Origin: an uncultured SAR86 cluster bacterium
GTDB taxonomy: Bacteria; Pseudomonadota; Gammaproteobacteria; Magnimaribacterales; AG-339-G14
NCBI GenBank assembly: GCA_902526045.1
Contig: CABZJI010000001.1
Coordinates: forward strand, 593,416 to 634,277
Direction of reading: 5' to 3'
Length of the DNA: 40,862 nucleotides
This document shows positions 1 through 8,591 of the stretch, in pieces; positions within the stretch are counted from its first letter, which is position 1, and the number at the start of each line of letters is the position of its first letter. The notes beneath the pieces were generated by a model. It did not search any database and was not told where the DNA came from. It worked only from the letters and a program-made list of their open reading frames with translations. The translations under genes and the position numbers were made by a program.

Positions 1-1
1 A

Positions 2-97
2 GCAAATACATATTATGAGCAAGCTATAAAGGCAACAGCCGACAAAGGATTCATAGAATTGATGAATATAAAATTGTCTCTTCTTCCCTCATCTTAA
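2..97 (+). CDS. C-terminal end of a YfgM-like TPR protein (partial)
   Basis: An open frame enters from the left edge and ends at TAA 95-97, giving 31 residues that finish ELMNIKLSLLPSS. The gene upstream of bamB in gammaproteobacteria is usually yfgM, a membrane-anchored periplasmic TPR protein whose last residues are also of the type 'MKxxxL'. The 5-base spacer to bamB fits that operon. The call rests mainly on position; the fragment is too short for a domain argument. Confidence 0.5.
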   Translation, partial: ANTYYEQAIKATADKGFIELMNIKLSLLPSS

Positions 98-102
98 ACT
101 TT

Positions 103-1236
103 ATGAAAATAGTAAATTTTATAGTTTTATTGATTACCTTTTTTGCTTTCCTTGGATGTGAGTCTGACGGAGAGGAAATCAATCTTCCTACTCCTTTGCA
201 AGAAATAGAATCTGAAGTAAATGGTGAAACTCTTTGGAAAAAGAAGATTCTGAAAAATCCTATTTTTGGAAGGTTTGATATTCACTTTGACGATAATTTT
301 TTCTATTACATCACATCCGAAGGTTTTTTAATTAAAGGTGACATAATAAGCGGACAAGAAATTTGGAAAAAAGAAATTTCCAACAGTTTTTCTTCAGGTT
401 TAGGTCATAGTTTCAAAACATTATTCGCTGCATCTTCAGATGGAGATATTTTTGCTTTGGATGATGAAAACGGTGAACTGAAATGGAAAGCCAGCGTCAA
501 TACAGAAGTTCTTTCCCCGCCGGTCGCAAATGGAAGGATTGTAGCCGTGCAATCAGTAGATGGAAGAATAACGGCATTAGATTTTAAAACAGGCGAATAT
601 AAGTGGGAGTATTTAGCGGTAATTCCTCAATTGACTCTTCGAGGAACTTCAGAACCTCATTTCTCTAATAATATGTTATTTATAGGTTTTGCTAACGGAA
701 ACTTAGCTATGATTGATCCAGACTCAGGAGTAGTAAGATGGGAAATTCCTATAACTCTTAACGAAGCAAGTTCGGAATTTGAAAGAATTATTGATGTAGA
801 TGCTAAACCTCTAATAACCTCAGGATTAGCAATAGGAGCTGCTTATCAAGGAAGTATTTCTGCTATTGAAATTCAATCTAGTAGAACTGTTTGGCGACAA
901 GACTCATCGATCTTTCAAGATTTTATCTCTTACAGAGGAGATATTTTCTTCGTTGATGAGTTTGATGAAATTTTTTCTCACAGGACTGTGAATGGTGATT
1001 TAGAATGGAAAAATTCTGAACTAAAATATAGAGAATTAACAAAACCGATCAGATACAAAGAGCATCTGGTTGTTGGGGATTTAGAAGGTTTTATCCATTT
1101 TGTTGACCTAAAAACTGGCAATTTGGTTGGCAGAACACAACCAACTAAAAATAAATTAGTCTCAATATTTTCTAAGGATAGCTTTTTAATTGGAGTTGAT
1201 TCCAAGGGCGCTTCCTTTTTACTTTCTGTAAAATAA
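103..1236 (+). CDS. bamB: Outer membrane protein assembly factor BamB
   Basis: BamB is an outer-membrane lipoprotein of the BAM complex, which folds and inserts beta-barrel proteins. The 377-residue product begins with a lipoprotein signal peptide ending in FLGC, so Cys19 is the likely lipidated residue; the next residue is Glu, not the inner-membrane retention signal Asp. The rest consists of PQQ-like beta-propeller blades with repeated 'G.I.ALD..TG...W' elements, for example near residues 115-130 and 152-170, and length is close to the family norm of about 390. It sits 5 bases after the YfgM-like end and 14 bases before der, the usual yfgM-bamB-der order. No clear Shine-Dalgarno sequence precedes the ATG. 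Confidence 0.93.
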   Translation: MKIVNFIVLLITFFAFLGCESDGEEINLPTPLQEIESEVNGETLWKKKILKNPIFGRFDIHFDDNFFYYITSEGFLIKGDIISGQEIWKKEISNSFSSGLGHSFKTLFAASSDGDIFALDDENGELKWKASVNTEVLSPPVANGRIVAVQSVDGRITALDFKTGEYKWEYLAVIPQLTLRGTSEPHFSNNMLFIGFANGNLAMIDPDSGVVRWEIPITLNEASSEFERIIDVDAKPLITSGLAIGAAYQGSISAIEIQSSRTVWRQDSSIFQDFISYRGDIFFVDEFDEIFSHRTVNGDLEWKNSELKYRELTKPIRYKEHLVVGDLEGFIHFVDLKTGNLVGRTQPTKNKLVSIFSKDSFLIGVDSKGASFLLSVK

Positions 1237-1250
1237 ACTGAAAAGCAGTC

Positions 1251-2627
1251 ATGAAACCAATTATTACGATATTGGGTAAACCAAATGTAGGAAAATCCTC
1301 CCTCTTTAATGCTTTATTAGGAAATAATGAATCTCTTGTTGCCAACATAGAAGGTCTTACAAGAGACAAACAATACGCAAATCTAATTATAAATAATAGA
1401 AGTTATGTACTCGTCGATACTGGAGGAATAGGCCTCACTGAAAATGAGATTGATTTTGCTGTAACAAAGTCATCGCTAAGTTCTTTTGAAGAATCTGATT
1501 TAATTATTGCTTTATTTGACTCATCTACCAATTTGTCAAAAATAGATGCAGAGATCCTAAATTATATAAGAAAAGCATCTGTTCCCTTTATTCCAGTTCT
1601 AAATAAATGTGATTTAAAAGAAAGTGAAAACAATAAAGATCTTTATTACAAGGAAGGATTTCAAAATATTATTGAAATCTCAGTAACAAAAAAACAAGGA
1701 ATAAGATCTCTTGAGAAAAAAATAGAGGAAATTTTTCCTTCTGAAGAGAAAGTAGATGAAGCCAATCAAATTAATTTGAGAGTCGGAATAATTGGGAAAC
1801 CAAATGCCGGAAAATCAACTTTTTTTAACGAACTACTTCGAGCAGAAAGATCTCTAGTAGATAAATCCGCGGGCACAACAAGAGATTCAATCTCACATAA
1901 GTTAAACATAAATAAGGCTGAAATTATCCTTACTGATACAGCGGGAATCAAAAGAAAAAGTAAATTGAATGATCAAATAGATAATTTGATCACAAGGGAA
2001 TCAATAAATACCTTGAAGAATGTTGATGGTGTTGTATTTCTTATAGACGTTCACAATTCCATATCAGATCAAGATCTACAAATTATCTCTCTGTGTCTAA
2101 CTTCAGGGAAGCCAATCGTCATAGGCTTAAATAAAAGTGAGAATCTAAATAAAACAGATAAATTAATCCTTAAAAAAGAAATTAACAGAAGACTATCTTT
2201 TGCAAATCATTTAGAAAGTAAATTTATTTCTGCAAAAAAAAATATAGGAACAAAAGCTTTAGTTAGAGGCTTAATCAAGATAATAAAAAACTCCAGAAAT
2301 AAAATATCAAAAAAAGAATTAAATAATATTCTAGAAAGAATTGTAGAAAAAAATCCGCCGCCAATTTCAGGTAGATTTAGACCAAATCTCAAATTTGTCC
2401 AATTGATATCTAATAGACCCTTCACCATTTCAATTCATGGGAATAAACTCAAAGATATAAGTAATTCCTACACGAAATATATTGAAAAACAATTCAGAAA
2501 AGCTTTAGATTTAAAGGGTGTTCCAATCAAAATTTCTTATAAGACTGACGATAATCCTTTTAAGGAAAAAAAGAACAAGTTGACAGAAAGACAATTAAAA
2601 AAGAGGGCAAGAATAAGAAGGCGTTGA
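1251..2627 (+). CDS. der: Ribosome biogenesis GTPase Der (EngA)
   Basis: Der is a cytoplasmic GTPase with two tandem G domains needed for maturation of the 50S subunit. Domain 1 has GKPNVGKS at residues 9-16, DTGG at 56-59 and NKCD at 118-121. Domain 2 has GKPNAGKS at 182-189 and DTAG at 229-232. A C-terminal KH-like domain follows, and the protein ends in a very basic tail (KKRARIRRR). The length of 458 is close to the usual 490. One oddity is visible: the second G4 motif reads NKSE at 294-297, with Glu where the base-specifying Asp is expected. The gene follows bamB closely, and its stop codon overlaps the -35 element of the sdh promoter. Confidence 0.96.
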   Translation: MKPIITILGKPNVGKSSLFNALLGNNESLVANIEGLTRDKQYANLIINNRSYVLVDTGGIGLTENEIDFAVTKSSLSSFEESDLIIALFDSSTNLSKIDAEILNYIRKASVPFIPVLNKCDLKESENNKDLYYKEGFQNIIEISVTKKQGIRSLEKKIEEIFPSEEKVDEANQINLRVGIIGKPNAGKSTFFNELLRAERSLVDKSAGTTRDSISHKLNINKAEIILTDTAGIKRKSKLNDQIDNLITRESINTLKNVDGVVFLIDVHNSISDQDLQIISLCLTSGKPIVIGLNKSENLNKTDKLILKKEINRRLSFANHLESKFISAKKNIGTKALVRGLIKIIKNSRNKISKKELNNILERIVEKNPPPISGRFRPNLKFVQLISNRPFTISIHGNKLKDISNSYTKYIEKQFRKALDLKGVPIKISYKTDDNPFKEKKNKLTERQLKKRARIRRR

Positions 2628-2651
2628 ACGTTTTATTTTAAGCATTATAAT
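2624..2651 (+). promoter_or_regulatory. Sigma70-type promoter for sdhCDAB-sucCD
   Basis: TTGAAC at 2624-2629 and TATAAT at 2646-2651 are separated by 16 bases. The -35 overlaps the stop codon of der. Transcription would begin near 2658, leaving a leader of about 17 bases before the sdhC ATG at 2675, with no evident Shine-Dalgarno sequence. The call is by consensus match only. Confidence 0.6.
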
Positions 2652-2674
2652 TCACCTGCCCTCCAATAAATAAT

Positions 2675-3046
2675 ATGTTAAAACCGCCAGTTAATTTAAA
2701 TTTATTCACCATTCAGTTTCCAATCACTGCCTTATCCTCTATATCGCATCGAATATCTGGAGTAATTTTATTTTTTTTAACTTTTCCTTTCATTTCGTTG
2801 GTATTAGTTGCAATTCAATCTCAAGAAGGATTTGATTACGCATCATTTCTGATGTCTCACTTTATTATGAAATCGGCATTGACTTTTTACGTCGCTGCAA
2901 TCGTTTATCACTTTTTCTCTGGGTTAAGGCATTTGACAATGGATTTTGGATATTGGGAGACACTGAAGGCCTCCAGATATAGTGCTATGGGCGTGTATAT
3001 CTTATTTTTGGCTGTCACAATAATTTTTAGCTTTTTAATATGGTAA
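2675..3046 (+). CDS. sdhC: Succinate dehydrogenase cytochrome b556 subunit SdhC
   Basis: SdhC is one of two membrane anchor subunits of complex II; it carries heme b and part of the ubiquinone site. The 123-residue protein has three hydrophobic helices. The quinone-site motif SISHRISG lies at 22-29, so Ser22 and Arg26 match E. coli Ser27 and Arg31. The heme region YHFFSGLRHLTMD lies at 78-90, with His79 aligning with the E. coli heme ligand His84. It is first in the sdh operon, behind a promoter that overlaps the end of der, and shares 7 bases with sdhD. Confidence 0.95.
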   Translation: MLKPPVNLNLFTIQFPITALSSISHRISGVILFFLTFPFISLVLVAIQSQEGFDYASFLMSHFIMKSALTFYVAAIVYHFFSGLRHLTMDFGYWETLKASRYSAMGVYILFLAVTIIFSFLIW

Positions 3047-3405
3047 CCAAATTAAGATCATTTAAGAGAACGGGCGTTTTTGAGTTTTTTGTCATAAGGC
3101 TTACGGCAGCTTTTCAGGCACTCTATTTTTTGGTTATATCCTTCTATTGGTTTCAAGTTGAACCTGTTAATTTTTTAAATTTAGCGGCATTATTTGACAA
3201 TATTCTAATTAGGATTTGGACTTTTTTGGTACTTGTATCAATTTCCTATCACGCGATGTCTGGTATGTTGAATATTGCACACGATTATTTAACTTTTAGG
3301 CTTCTAGGAAAAGTATCAGGATTTTTAAAGAACTCCTTTCTAATTTTATGTTGGATGCAAGTTTTAGGTTCAATTACGGTAGGAATTTTATTAATAGTGA
3401 GTTAA
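3040..3405 (+). CDS. sdhD: Succinate dehydrogenase membrane anchor subunit SdhD
   Basis: SdhD is the second membrane anchor of complex II, pairing with SdhC to hold heme b and the quinone site. The 121-residue product has three predicted transmembrane segments and the motif [15 protein letters not shown] near residues 67-81. That motif contains a candidate heme-ligand His and the Asp-Tyr pair seen at the quinone site of this family. The ATG lies inside the end of sdhC (7-base overlap) and sdhA follows after 4 bases. The sequence is divergent, as is normal for SdhD, so position in the operon supports the call as much as the motif does. Confidence 0.92.
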   Translation: MVTKLRSFKRTGVFEFFVIRLTAAFQALYFLVISFYWFQVEPVNFLNLAALFDNILIRIWTFLVLVSISYHAMSGMLNIAHDYLTFRLLGKVSGFLKNSFLILCWMQVLGSITVGILLIVS

Positions 3406-3409
3406 CTCT

Positions 3410-5215
3410 ATGGCAATGAATGGTAAAGGCGAGGAATTAGACGCAAGCAAACTTAAAGTATTAGAGTACGATGGAATCGTAGTTGGAGGCGGTGGATCTG
3501 GTCTAATGTCTTCCTTGCAGTTAGCCCAATCTGGCTTCAAAACTGCTGTAGTTTCAAAGGTTTTCCCTACGAGATCTCATACTGTTTCCGCACAAGGAGG
3601 TATAACCTGCGCAATACAAAGCGCTGATCCTGATGATGACTGGAGATGGCATATGTATGACACGGTTAAGGGTTCAGACTTTATTGGTGATCAAGATTCT
3701 ATCGAGTACATGTGTCAAGAAGGTCCCAAAGCAGTCTTTGAACTTGAGCATATGGGATTACCTTTTTCTAGAACAGAGGAAGGAAAAATTTATCAAAGAG
3801 CTTTCGGAGGCCAATCAAAAGATTATGGAAAAGGAGGTCAAGCAGAGAGGACTTGTGCAGCTGCAGACAGGACTGGCCATGCTTTGCTGCATACTCTTTA
3901 TCAAGCAAATCTTAAGGCAGGAACAAACTTCTTAAGTGAATGGTTTGCAGTGGATCTCGTCAAAAACGGAGATAATCAAGTTGTTGGGGTAATAGCTTTT
4001 GAAATAGAAACGGGAGAGCCTTATTTTCTTAAATCTAAAGCCACTGTATTAGCAACAGGCGGAGCAGGAAGAATTTATCAAACAACATCTAATGCTATGA
4101 TCAATACTGGTGATGGCACGGGAATGGTTCTAAGAGCTGGTTTCCCAGTTCAAGATATGGAAATGTGGCAATTTCATCCTACTGGTATTTATGGCCACGG
4201 CACCTTAGTTACTGAAGGATGCAGAGGTGAGGGAGGTTACCTAGTAAATAAAGATGGTGAACGATTCATGGAGAGATATGCACCAAATTACAAAGATCTT
4301 GCTAGTAGAGATGTAGTTGCAAGATCAATGATGTTAGAAATTCTAGAAGGTAGAGGATGTGGGCCTGATGCAGATCACGTTTATCTTAAATTAGATCATC
4401 TTGGGCCTGAGATAGTTCATAAAAGACTTCCGGGTATAACTGAGCTTTCTAAAACATTTGCGCACGTTGATCCTGTTGAACACCCTATTCCCGTAGTGCC
4501 AACTTGCCACTATGCAATGGGAGGCATACCAACCAATGTTCATGGTCAAGTATTAACTCAAGCAACAGACGGAACTGACAATGTAGTTCATGGCCTCTAT
4601 GCAGCGGGAGAGGCAGCTTGCGTTTCTGTTCACGGTGGCAATAGATTAGGTGGAAACTCTCTCTTAGATCTAATTGTCTTTGGAAGGTCTGCTGGGCTTC
4701 ATATCGAGAATGCACTTAAAGAAGGAATAACATTATCTAAAGCTTCAAATGACGATATTGATCAAGCCTTAGTCAACCTTAATAGAGTAAATATCAGTTC
4801 AACTGGTGAGGATGTTGCAAACGTAAAATCTGAACTACAAAAAAATATGCAATTAAATTTTGGTGTATTCAGAACCGGCGACTTAATGGAGAAGGGATTA
4901 GTTGAGTTAGAAAACATTAGAGAGAAAACACAAAACATTCACCTAACAGATAAATCGTCTAGATTTAATACAGCAAGAGTTGAGGCACTGGAGCTTCTAA
5001 ACTTAATAGAAGTTGCTCAAGCTACTGCTGTGTGTGCTAATGAAAGAAAAGAAAGTAGAGGCGCTCACGCCAGGGATGACTTCCAAGAAAGAGATGATGA
5101 TAACTGGTTAAAACATTCTATTTATTTTGCTGACTCTAAGGAAGTGACAAAAAGAGATGTTAACTTTCGCCCTAAAACTGTTCAAGCTTTTCAACCAATT
5201 GTGAGAAGTTATTAA
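3410..5215 (+). CDS. sdhA: Succinate dehydrogenase flavoprotein subunit SdhA
   Basis: SdhA is the catalytic flavoprotein of complex II on the cytoplasmic face of the inner membrane; it oxidises succinate to fumarate. The 601-residue protein has the FAD-binding glycine motif VVGGGGSG (about 24-31) and [11 protein letters not shown] with His57 as the expected covalent FAD attachment site. It also has the substrate region [10 protein letters not shown], the segment RGEGGYLVN, and the FAD/dicarboxylate motif [12 protein letters not shown] near 408-419. Length agrees with the E. coli protein (588). The start could be the first ATG or the one two codons later. SdhB follows after 1 base. Confidence 0.98.
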   Translation: MAMNGKGEELDASKLKVLEYDGIVVGGGGSGLMSSLQLAQSGFKTAVVSKVFPTRSHTVSAQGGITCAIQSADPDDDWRWHMYDTVKGSDFIGDQDSIEYMCQEGPKAVFELEHMGLPFSRTEEGKIYQRAFGGQSKDYGKGGQAERTCAAADRTGHALLHTLYQANLKAGTNFLSEWFAVDLVKNGDNQVVGVIAFEIETGEPYFLKSKATVLATGGAGRIYQTTSNAMINTGDGTGMVLRAGFPVQDMEMWQFHPTGIYGHGTLVTEGCRGEGGYLVNKDGERFMERYAPNYKDLASRDVVARSMMLEILEGRGCGPDADHVYLKLDHLGPEIVHKRLPGITELSKTFAHVDPVEHPIPVVPTCHYAMGGIPTNVHGQVLTQATDGTDNVVHGLYAAGEAACVSVHGGNRLGGNSLLDLIVFGRSAGLHIENALKEGITLSKASNDDIDQALVNLNRVNISSTGEDVANVKSELQKNMQLNFGVFRTGDLMEKGLVELENIREKTQNIHLTDKSSRFNTARVEALELLNLIEVAQATAVCANERKESRGAHARDDFQERDDDNWLKHSIYFADSKEVTKRDVNFRPKTVQAFQPIVRSY

Positions 5216-5216
5216 G

Positions 5217-5954
5217 ATGGACGCAATCGTCTCTAAATCTATTTCCTCAATAAATCTGTCTATTTATAGGTATGATCCTGACAGTGGCAAAAAGCCCTAC
5301 ATGCAAGATTTATCAATCGATATTCCTGAAGGTCAAGACATCATGGTTTTGGATCTTTTGAATATAGCAAAAGAACAAGATCCAAGCATATCTTTCAGAA
5401 GATCTTGCGGCGAAGGAGTTTGCGGTTCAGATGGAATGAATATCAATGGAAAAAATGGGCTGGGTTGTATCACACCACTATCAGAAGCTTTAAAAGGAAA
5501 TAAAATTGTCCTCAGACCATTACCTGGACTACCTGTGATTAAAGATTTAATAGTTGATATGAAGCAGTTTGTAGACCAGTACAAAAAAATCAAACCATAT
5601 TTGATCAACGATGAAGAGAAACCAGAAAAAGAAATTAAGCAATCTGTTGAAGAAAGAGAGAAACTTGACGGACTTTATGAATGCATTATGTGTGGATGCT
5701 GTTCAACGGCATGTCCTTCATTTTGGTGGAATCCTGATAAGTTTTTGGGTCCTGCAGCTCTACTTCAGGCTCACAGATTTATCAGTGACAGCAGGGATAC
5801 TGCAACTGAAGAAAGACTTGATCAACTCGAAGATGCTTTCAGCGTATTTAAATGCCACGGAATTATGAATTGTGTTTCCGTATGTCCAAAGGGCCTCAAC
5901 CCCACAAAGGCAATCAACGAAATAAAGAAAAAATTAGTGAAAAGAGCTTTATAA
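5217..5954 (+). CDS. sdhB: Succinate dehydrogenase iron-sulfur subunit SdhB
   Basis: SdhB carries electrons from SdhA's FAD to ubiquinone through three iron-sulfur clusters. The N-terminal ferredoxin domain shows SCGEGVCGSDG, with Cys64, Cys69, Asp72 and Cys84 matching the E. coli [2Fe-2S] ligands, including the aspartate ligand. The C-terminal domain has CIMCGCCSTACPS and CHGIMNCVSVCPKGL for the [4Fe-4S] and [3Fe-4S] clusters. At 245 residues it is about 7 longer than the E. coli protein, all at the N-terminus. In many relatives sucAB comes next; here sucC starts 7 bases downstream. Confidence 0.97.
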   Translation: MDAIVSKSISSINLSIYRYDPDSGKKPYMQDLSIDIPEGQDIMVLDLLNIAKEQDPSISFRRSCGEGVCGSDGMNINGKNGLGCITPLSEALKGNKIVLRPLPGLPVIKDLIVDMKQFVDQYKKIKPYLINDEEKPEKEIKQSVEEREKLDGLYECIMCGCCSTACPSFWWNPDKFLGPAALLQAHRFISDSRDTATEERLDQLEDAFSVFKCHGIMNCVSVCPKGLNPTKAINEIKKKLVKRAL

Positions 5955-5961
5955 TAAAAGC

Positions 5962-7119
5962 TTGAACATTCACGAATATCAATCAAAACAGATTTTCAAA
6001 GAGTACGGACTTCCAGTACCAAATTTTTTAACTGCAAATACAACCGAAGAACTGATAGCCTCTGCAAAGGAAATCTCAGATACAAATTGGGTTGTCAAAG
6101 CTCAAGTTCATGCTGGAGGAAGAGGAAAAGCAGGCGGGGTCAAAGTAACGGATAACTTGAAAGAAGTTGAAGAATTTGCCGACAAATGGATAAACAATAA
6201 GTTAGTAACTTACCAGACAGACGATCAGGGTCAGCCAGTATCTTGCATTTTAGTAGAGGAGTGTACTGACATAAAAAAAGAGTTTTATCTTGGGGCAGTA
6301 ATAGATAGATCATCAAAATCCCTTGTAGTTATGGCTTCCCCTGAGGGAGGCATGGACATTGAGAAAGTAGCAGAGGATCATCCCGAAAAAATATTTAAAG
6401 TCTTTCTTAAATCTCCATCAGTAGGAACTGAAGATCATTTGCCTCTAGCGGAAGGTCTCAAATTATCAGAAGAACAAACAATTGAATTCAAAGAAATTTT
6501 CAGTAACTTAGTAAAACTTTTTTTTGAAAAAGACTTATCTTTGGTGGAGATTAACCCACTAGTCCTTAATGGGTCAGACAACTTAGTATGCTTAGATGGA
6601 AAAATTAATATAGATTCTAATGCTCTGTTTAGACAGGATGAAATTTTAGAATTAAGAGATATCTCTCAAGAGGAGGAAAAGGAGTTAAGAGCTTCTGAAT
6701 GGGATTTAAACTATGTATCTCTTGAAGGAAACATTGGTTGTTTAGTAAATGGAGCAGGTCTCGCAATGGCAACTATGGACATTATAAAGTTAGCTGGAGG
6801 AGAGCCAGCAAATTTTTTAGATGTTGGCGGTGCAGTTGATGAGAAAAGAGTTGCAGAGGCATTTAAAATCATCTTAGAAGATGAGAACGTAAAAGCAATA
6901 CTAGTAAATATATTTGGCGGCATTGTGAGGTGCGATGTTGTGGCTGATGGAATAATTTCTGCTGTAGAGGGAGTGGGCGTAGATGTTCCGGTAGTTGTCA
7001 GACTTAAAGGGAATAACTCTGAGATTGCAAAGGAAATGCTGGGTAAAACTAACTTAAATATTATAGCTGCATCTGAATTATCTGAAGCAGCAGAAAAAGC
7101 TGCTGAAATAGTTAAATGA
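5962..7119 (+). CDS. sucC: Succinyl-CoA synthetase (ADP-forming) beta subunit SucC
   Basis: SucC is the ATP-grasp subunit of succinyl-CoA synthetase, which converts succinyl-CoA to succinate with formation of ATP. The 385-residue protein (E. coli 388) begins [11 protein letters not shown], as the family does, has the nucleotide-binding segment [16 protein letters not shown] near 47-62, and ends in a CoA-ligase domain with [16 protein letters not shown]. The start is TTG at 5962; it is preferred because it yields the conserved N-terminus. The end overlaps the start of sucD by 4 bases (ATGA), which suggests translational coupling and equal subunit amounts. Confidence 0.97.
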   Translation: MNIHEYQSKQIFKEYGLPVPNFLTANTTEELIASAKEISDTNWVVKAQVHAGGRGKAGGVKVTDNLKEVEEFADKWINNKLVTYQTDDQGQPVSCILVEECTDIKKEFYLGAVIDRSSKSLVVMASPEGGMDIEKVAEDHPEKIFKVFLKSPSVGTEDHLPLAEGLKLSEEQTIEFKEIFSNLVKLFFEKDLSLVEINPLVLNGSDNLVCLDGKINIDSNALFRQDEILELRDISQEEEKELRASEWDLNYVSLEGNIGCLVNGAGLAMATMDIIKLAGGEPANFLDVGGAVDEKRVAEAFKIILEDENVKAILVNIFGGIVRCDVVADGIISAVEGVGVDVPVVVRLKGNNSEIAKEMLGKTNLNIIAASELSEAAEKAAEIVK

Positions 7120-7982
7120 GCATCCTCGTCAACAAAGATACCAAAGTAATTTGTCAGGGCTTTACCGGCTCTCAAGCCACACTGCATTGTTCTCAAGCTA
7201 TTGATTATGGGACAAGCATCATCGGAGGGGTAACACCAGGAAAAGGTGGAGAAAGTCATTTAGATCTTCCTGTATTTAATTCCACTAAAGAGGCTCAACA
7301 AGAGTTGGAAATAGATGCAACAATCATTTTTGTCCCTGCTAAGTTTTGTAAAGATTCTGTTCAGGAGGCTATTGATGCAGAAATACCATTGATCATTTGT
7401 ATTACTGAAGGAATACCTACCCTGGATATGATGAAGTTAAAACAAAACGCAGACTCTGCAGGTTGTAGAATTATTGGTCCTAACTGCCCCGGTGTAATTA
7501 CCCCAGATCAATGCAAACTTGGAATTATGCCCGGGTACATTCATAAGCCTGGAAAAATAGGAATTGTGTCAAGATCGGGAACTTTAACTTATGAAGCTGT
7601 TGATCAGACCACCCAAGCTGATTTAGGTCAAAGCAGTTGTGTGGGAATTGGTGGAGATCCCATTCCAGGATCAAGTTTCATTGATATCTTACAGCTTTTT
7701 GAAGAGGATTCTGAAACAGAAGGAATCGTGATGGTAGGTGAAATTGGAGGAACTGCTGAAGAAGAGGCCGCTGAGTTCATTCAATCAAATGTTTCCAAAC
7801 CTGTCGTTGCATATATTGCAGGAGTCAGTGCTCCATCTGGAAAAAGAATGGGACATGCTGGAGCAATAATTGCTGGTGGAAAAGGAACAGCAGAAGATAA
7901 ATTCTTAGCCCTTGAAAAGTCTGGAGTTCATACAACTAGAAGCCCTGCCAAAATAGGAGAAGAAATAAGCAAACTAGTATGA
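7116..7982 (+). CDS. sucD: Succinyl-CoA synthetase alpha subunit SucD
   Basis: SucD binds CoA and carries the phosphorylated histidine of succinyl-CoA synthetase. The 288-residue product (E. coli 289) has the CoA-binding N-terminus ([21 protein letters not shown]), the mid-protein CPGVITP segment and the active-site GHAGAII close to residue 247. It overlaps sucC by 4 bases and is last in the sdh-suc group of enzymes. Its stop codon TGA overlaps an ATG at 7979 that opens a short hydrophobic reading frame (see the next gene). Confidence 0.97.
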   Translation: MSILVNKDTKVICQGFTGSQATLHCSQAIDYGTSIIGGVTPGKGGESHLDLPVFNSTKEAQQELEIDATIIFVPAKFCKDSVQEAIDAEIPLIICITEGIPTLDMMKLKQNADSAGCRIIGPNCPGVITPDQCKLGIMPGYIHKPGKIGIVSRSGTLTYEAVDQTTQADLGQSSCVGIGGDPIPGSSFIDILQLFEEDSETEGIVMVGEIGGTAEEEAAEFIQSNVSKPVVAYIAGVSAPSGKRMGHAGAIIAGGKGTAEDKFLALEKSGVHTTRSPAKIGEEISKLV

Positions 7983-7992
7983 AAAATTTCCA

Positions 7993-8589
7993 TTGGTATT
8001 TTTTCATTTTCTTTTATTCAATTTTTTTATCTGGTACTCAAATCTTTCAGGTTCGTTGAATAATCAAGAGATTGATTCCTTTATGGAAGTCATTTCTGAA
8101 AGAAGCGGCAATGACAAACAAAGCGTTCAACGTTTAAGAAAATTTATGGAAGAAGACGACGGGAAAGATTTCTTCATGGTTAACTTTTTAGACTACAACG
8201 AGTCTCCTAAAACAATGCCAGCAACTGGCAAAGGAGCATCTTCTTCAAATCTAATGAATTACTACATGGAATATATGTATCCTGAAAAGTTCAAAAGAGC
8301 ATCTCATCCAGTTTTTTTCTCTGATGTTCTTTTTCCAGCTATGGATATTGTGTCTGCCGAAGGCATGGAAAATTGGGATAACGTTGCTTTCGTAAGGTAT
8401 AGAAGTAGAAAAGATATGCTAGAAATTGGTCTCAACCCAATTTTTGATGAATGGCACCTTTACAAAATAGAATCTTTAGAAAAAACAATAGCTATACCTG
8501 TAGAGACTCCTTTCTTAAACGATTTAAGACTGATCCTTTTTTTTCTATTACTGACTTTAGGCTTAGTAATTGATCGGATTCGAACTTAG
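7993..8589 (+). CDS. DUF1330-like protein with N- and C-terminal membrane segments
   Basis: I do not know a function. The middle, roughly residues 50-165, reads like a DUF1330-type dimeric alpha/beta-barrel domain: DFFMVNFLDYNES, then VAFVRYRSRKDMLEI, then LYKIESLEKTIAIPVE. A hydrophobic N-terminus (signal or anchor) and a C-terminal transmembrane helix (about 175-193) ending in a basic RIRT flank it. The start is uncertain: TTG 7993 has no Shine-Dalgarno sequence, while ATG 7979 overlaps the sucD stop (ATGA) and encodes [16 protein letters not shown] in a neighbouring frame. The two frames would join if one T were missing from the T7 run at 8022-8028. It ends 2 bases from the convergent oxidoreductase gene. 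Confidence 0.6.
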   Translation: MVFFHFLLFNFFIWYSNLSGSLNNQEIDSFMEVISERSGNDKQSVQRLRKFMEEDDGKDFFMVNFLDYNESPKTMPATGKGASSSNLMNYYMEYMYPEKFKRASHPVFFSDVLFPAMDIVSAEGMENWDNVAFVRYRSRKDMLEIGLNPIFDEWHLYKIESLEKTIAIPVETPFLNDLRLILFFLLLTLGLVIDRIRT

Positions 8590-8591
8590 TC

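Noticed and set aside
6711-7259. Minus-strand open frame of 182 codons across sucC-sucD
   Set aside because: It lies wholly opposite two unmistakable conserved genes, and its product is Ser/Thr/Pro-rich without a motif.
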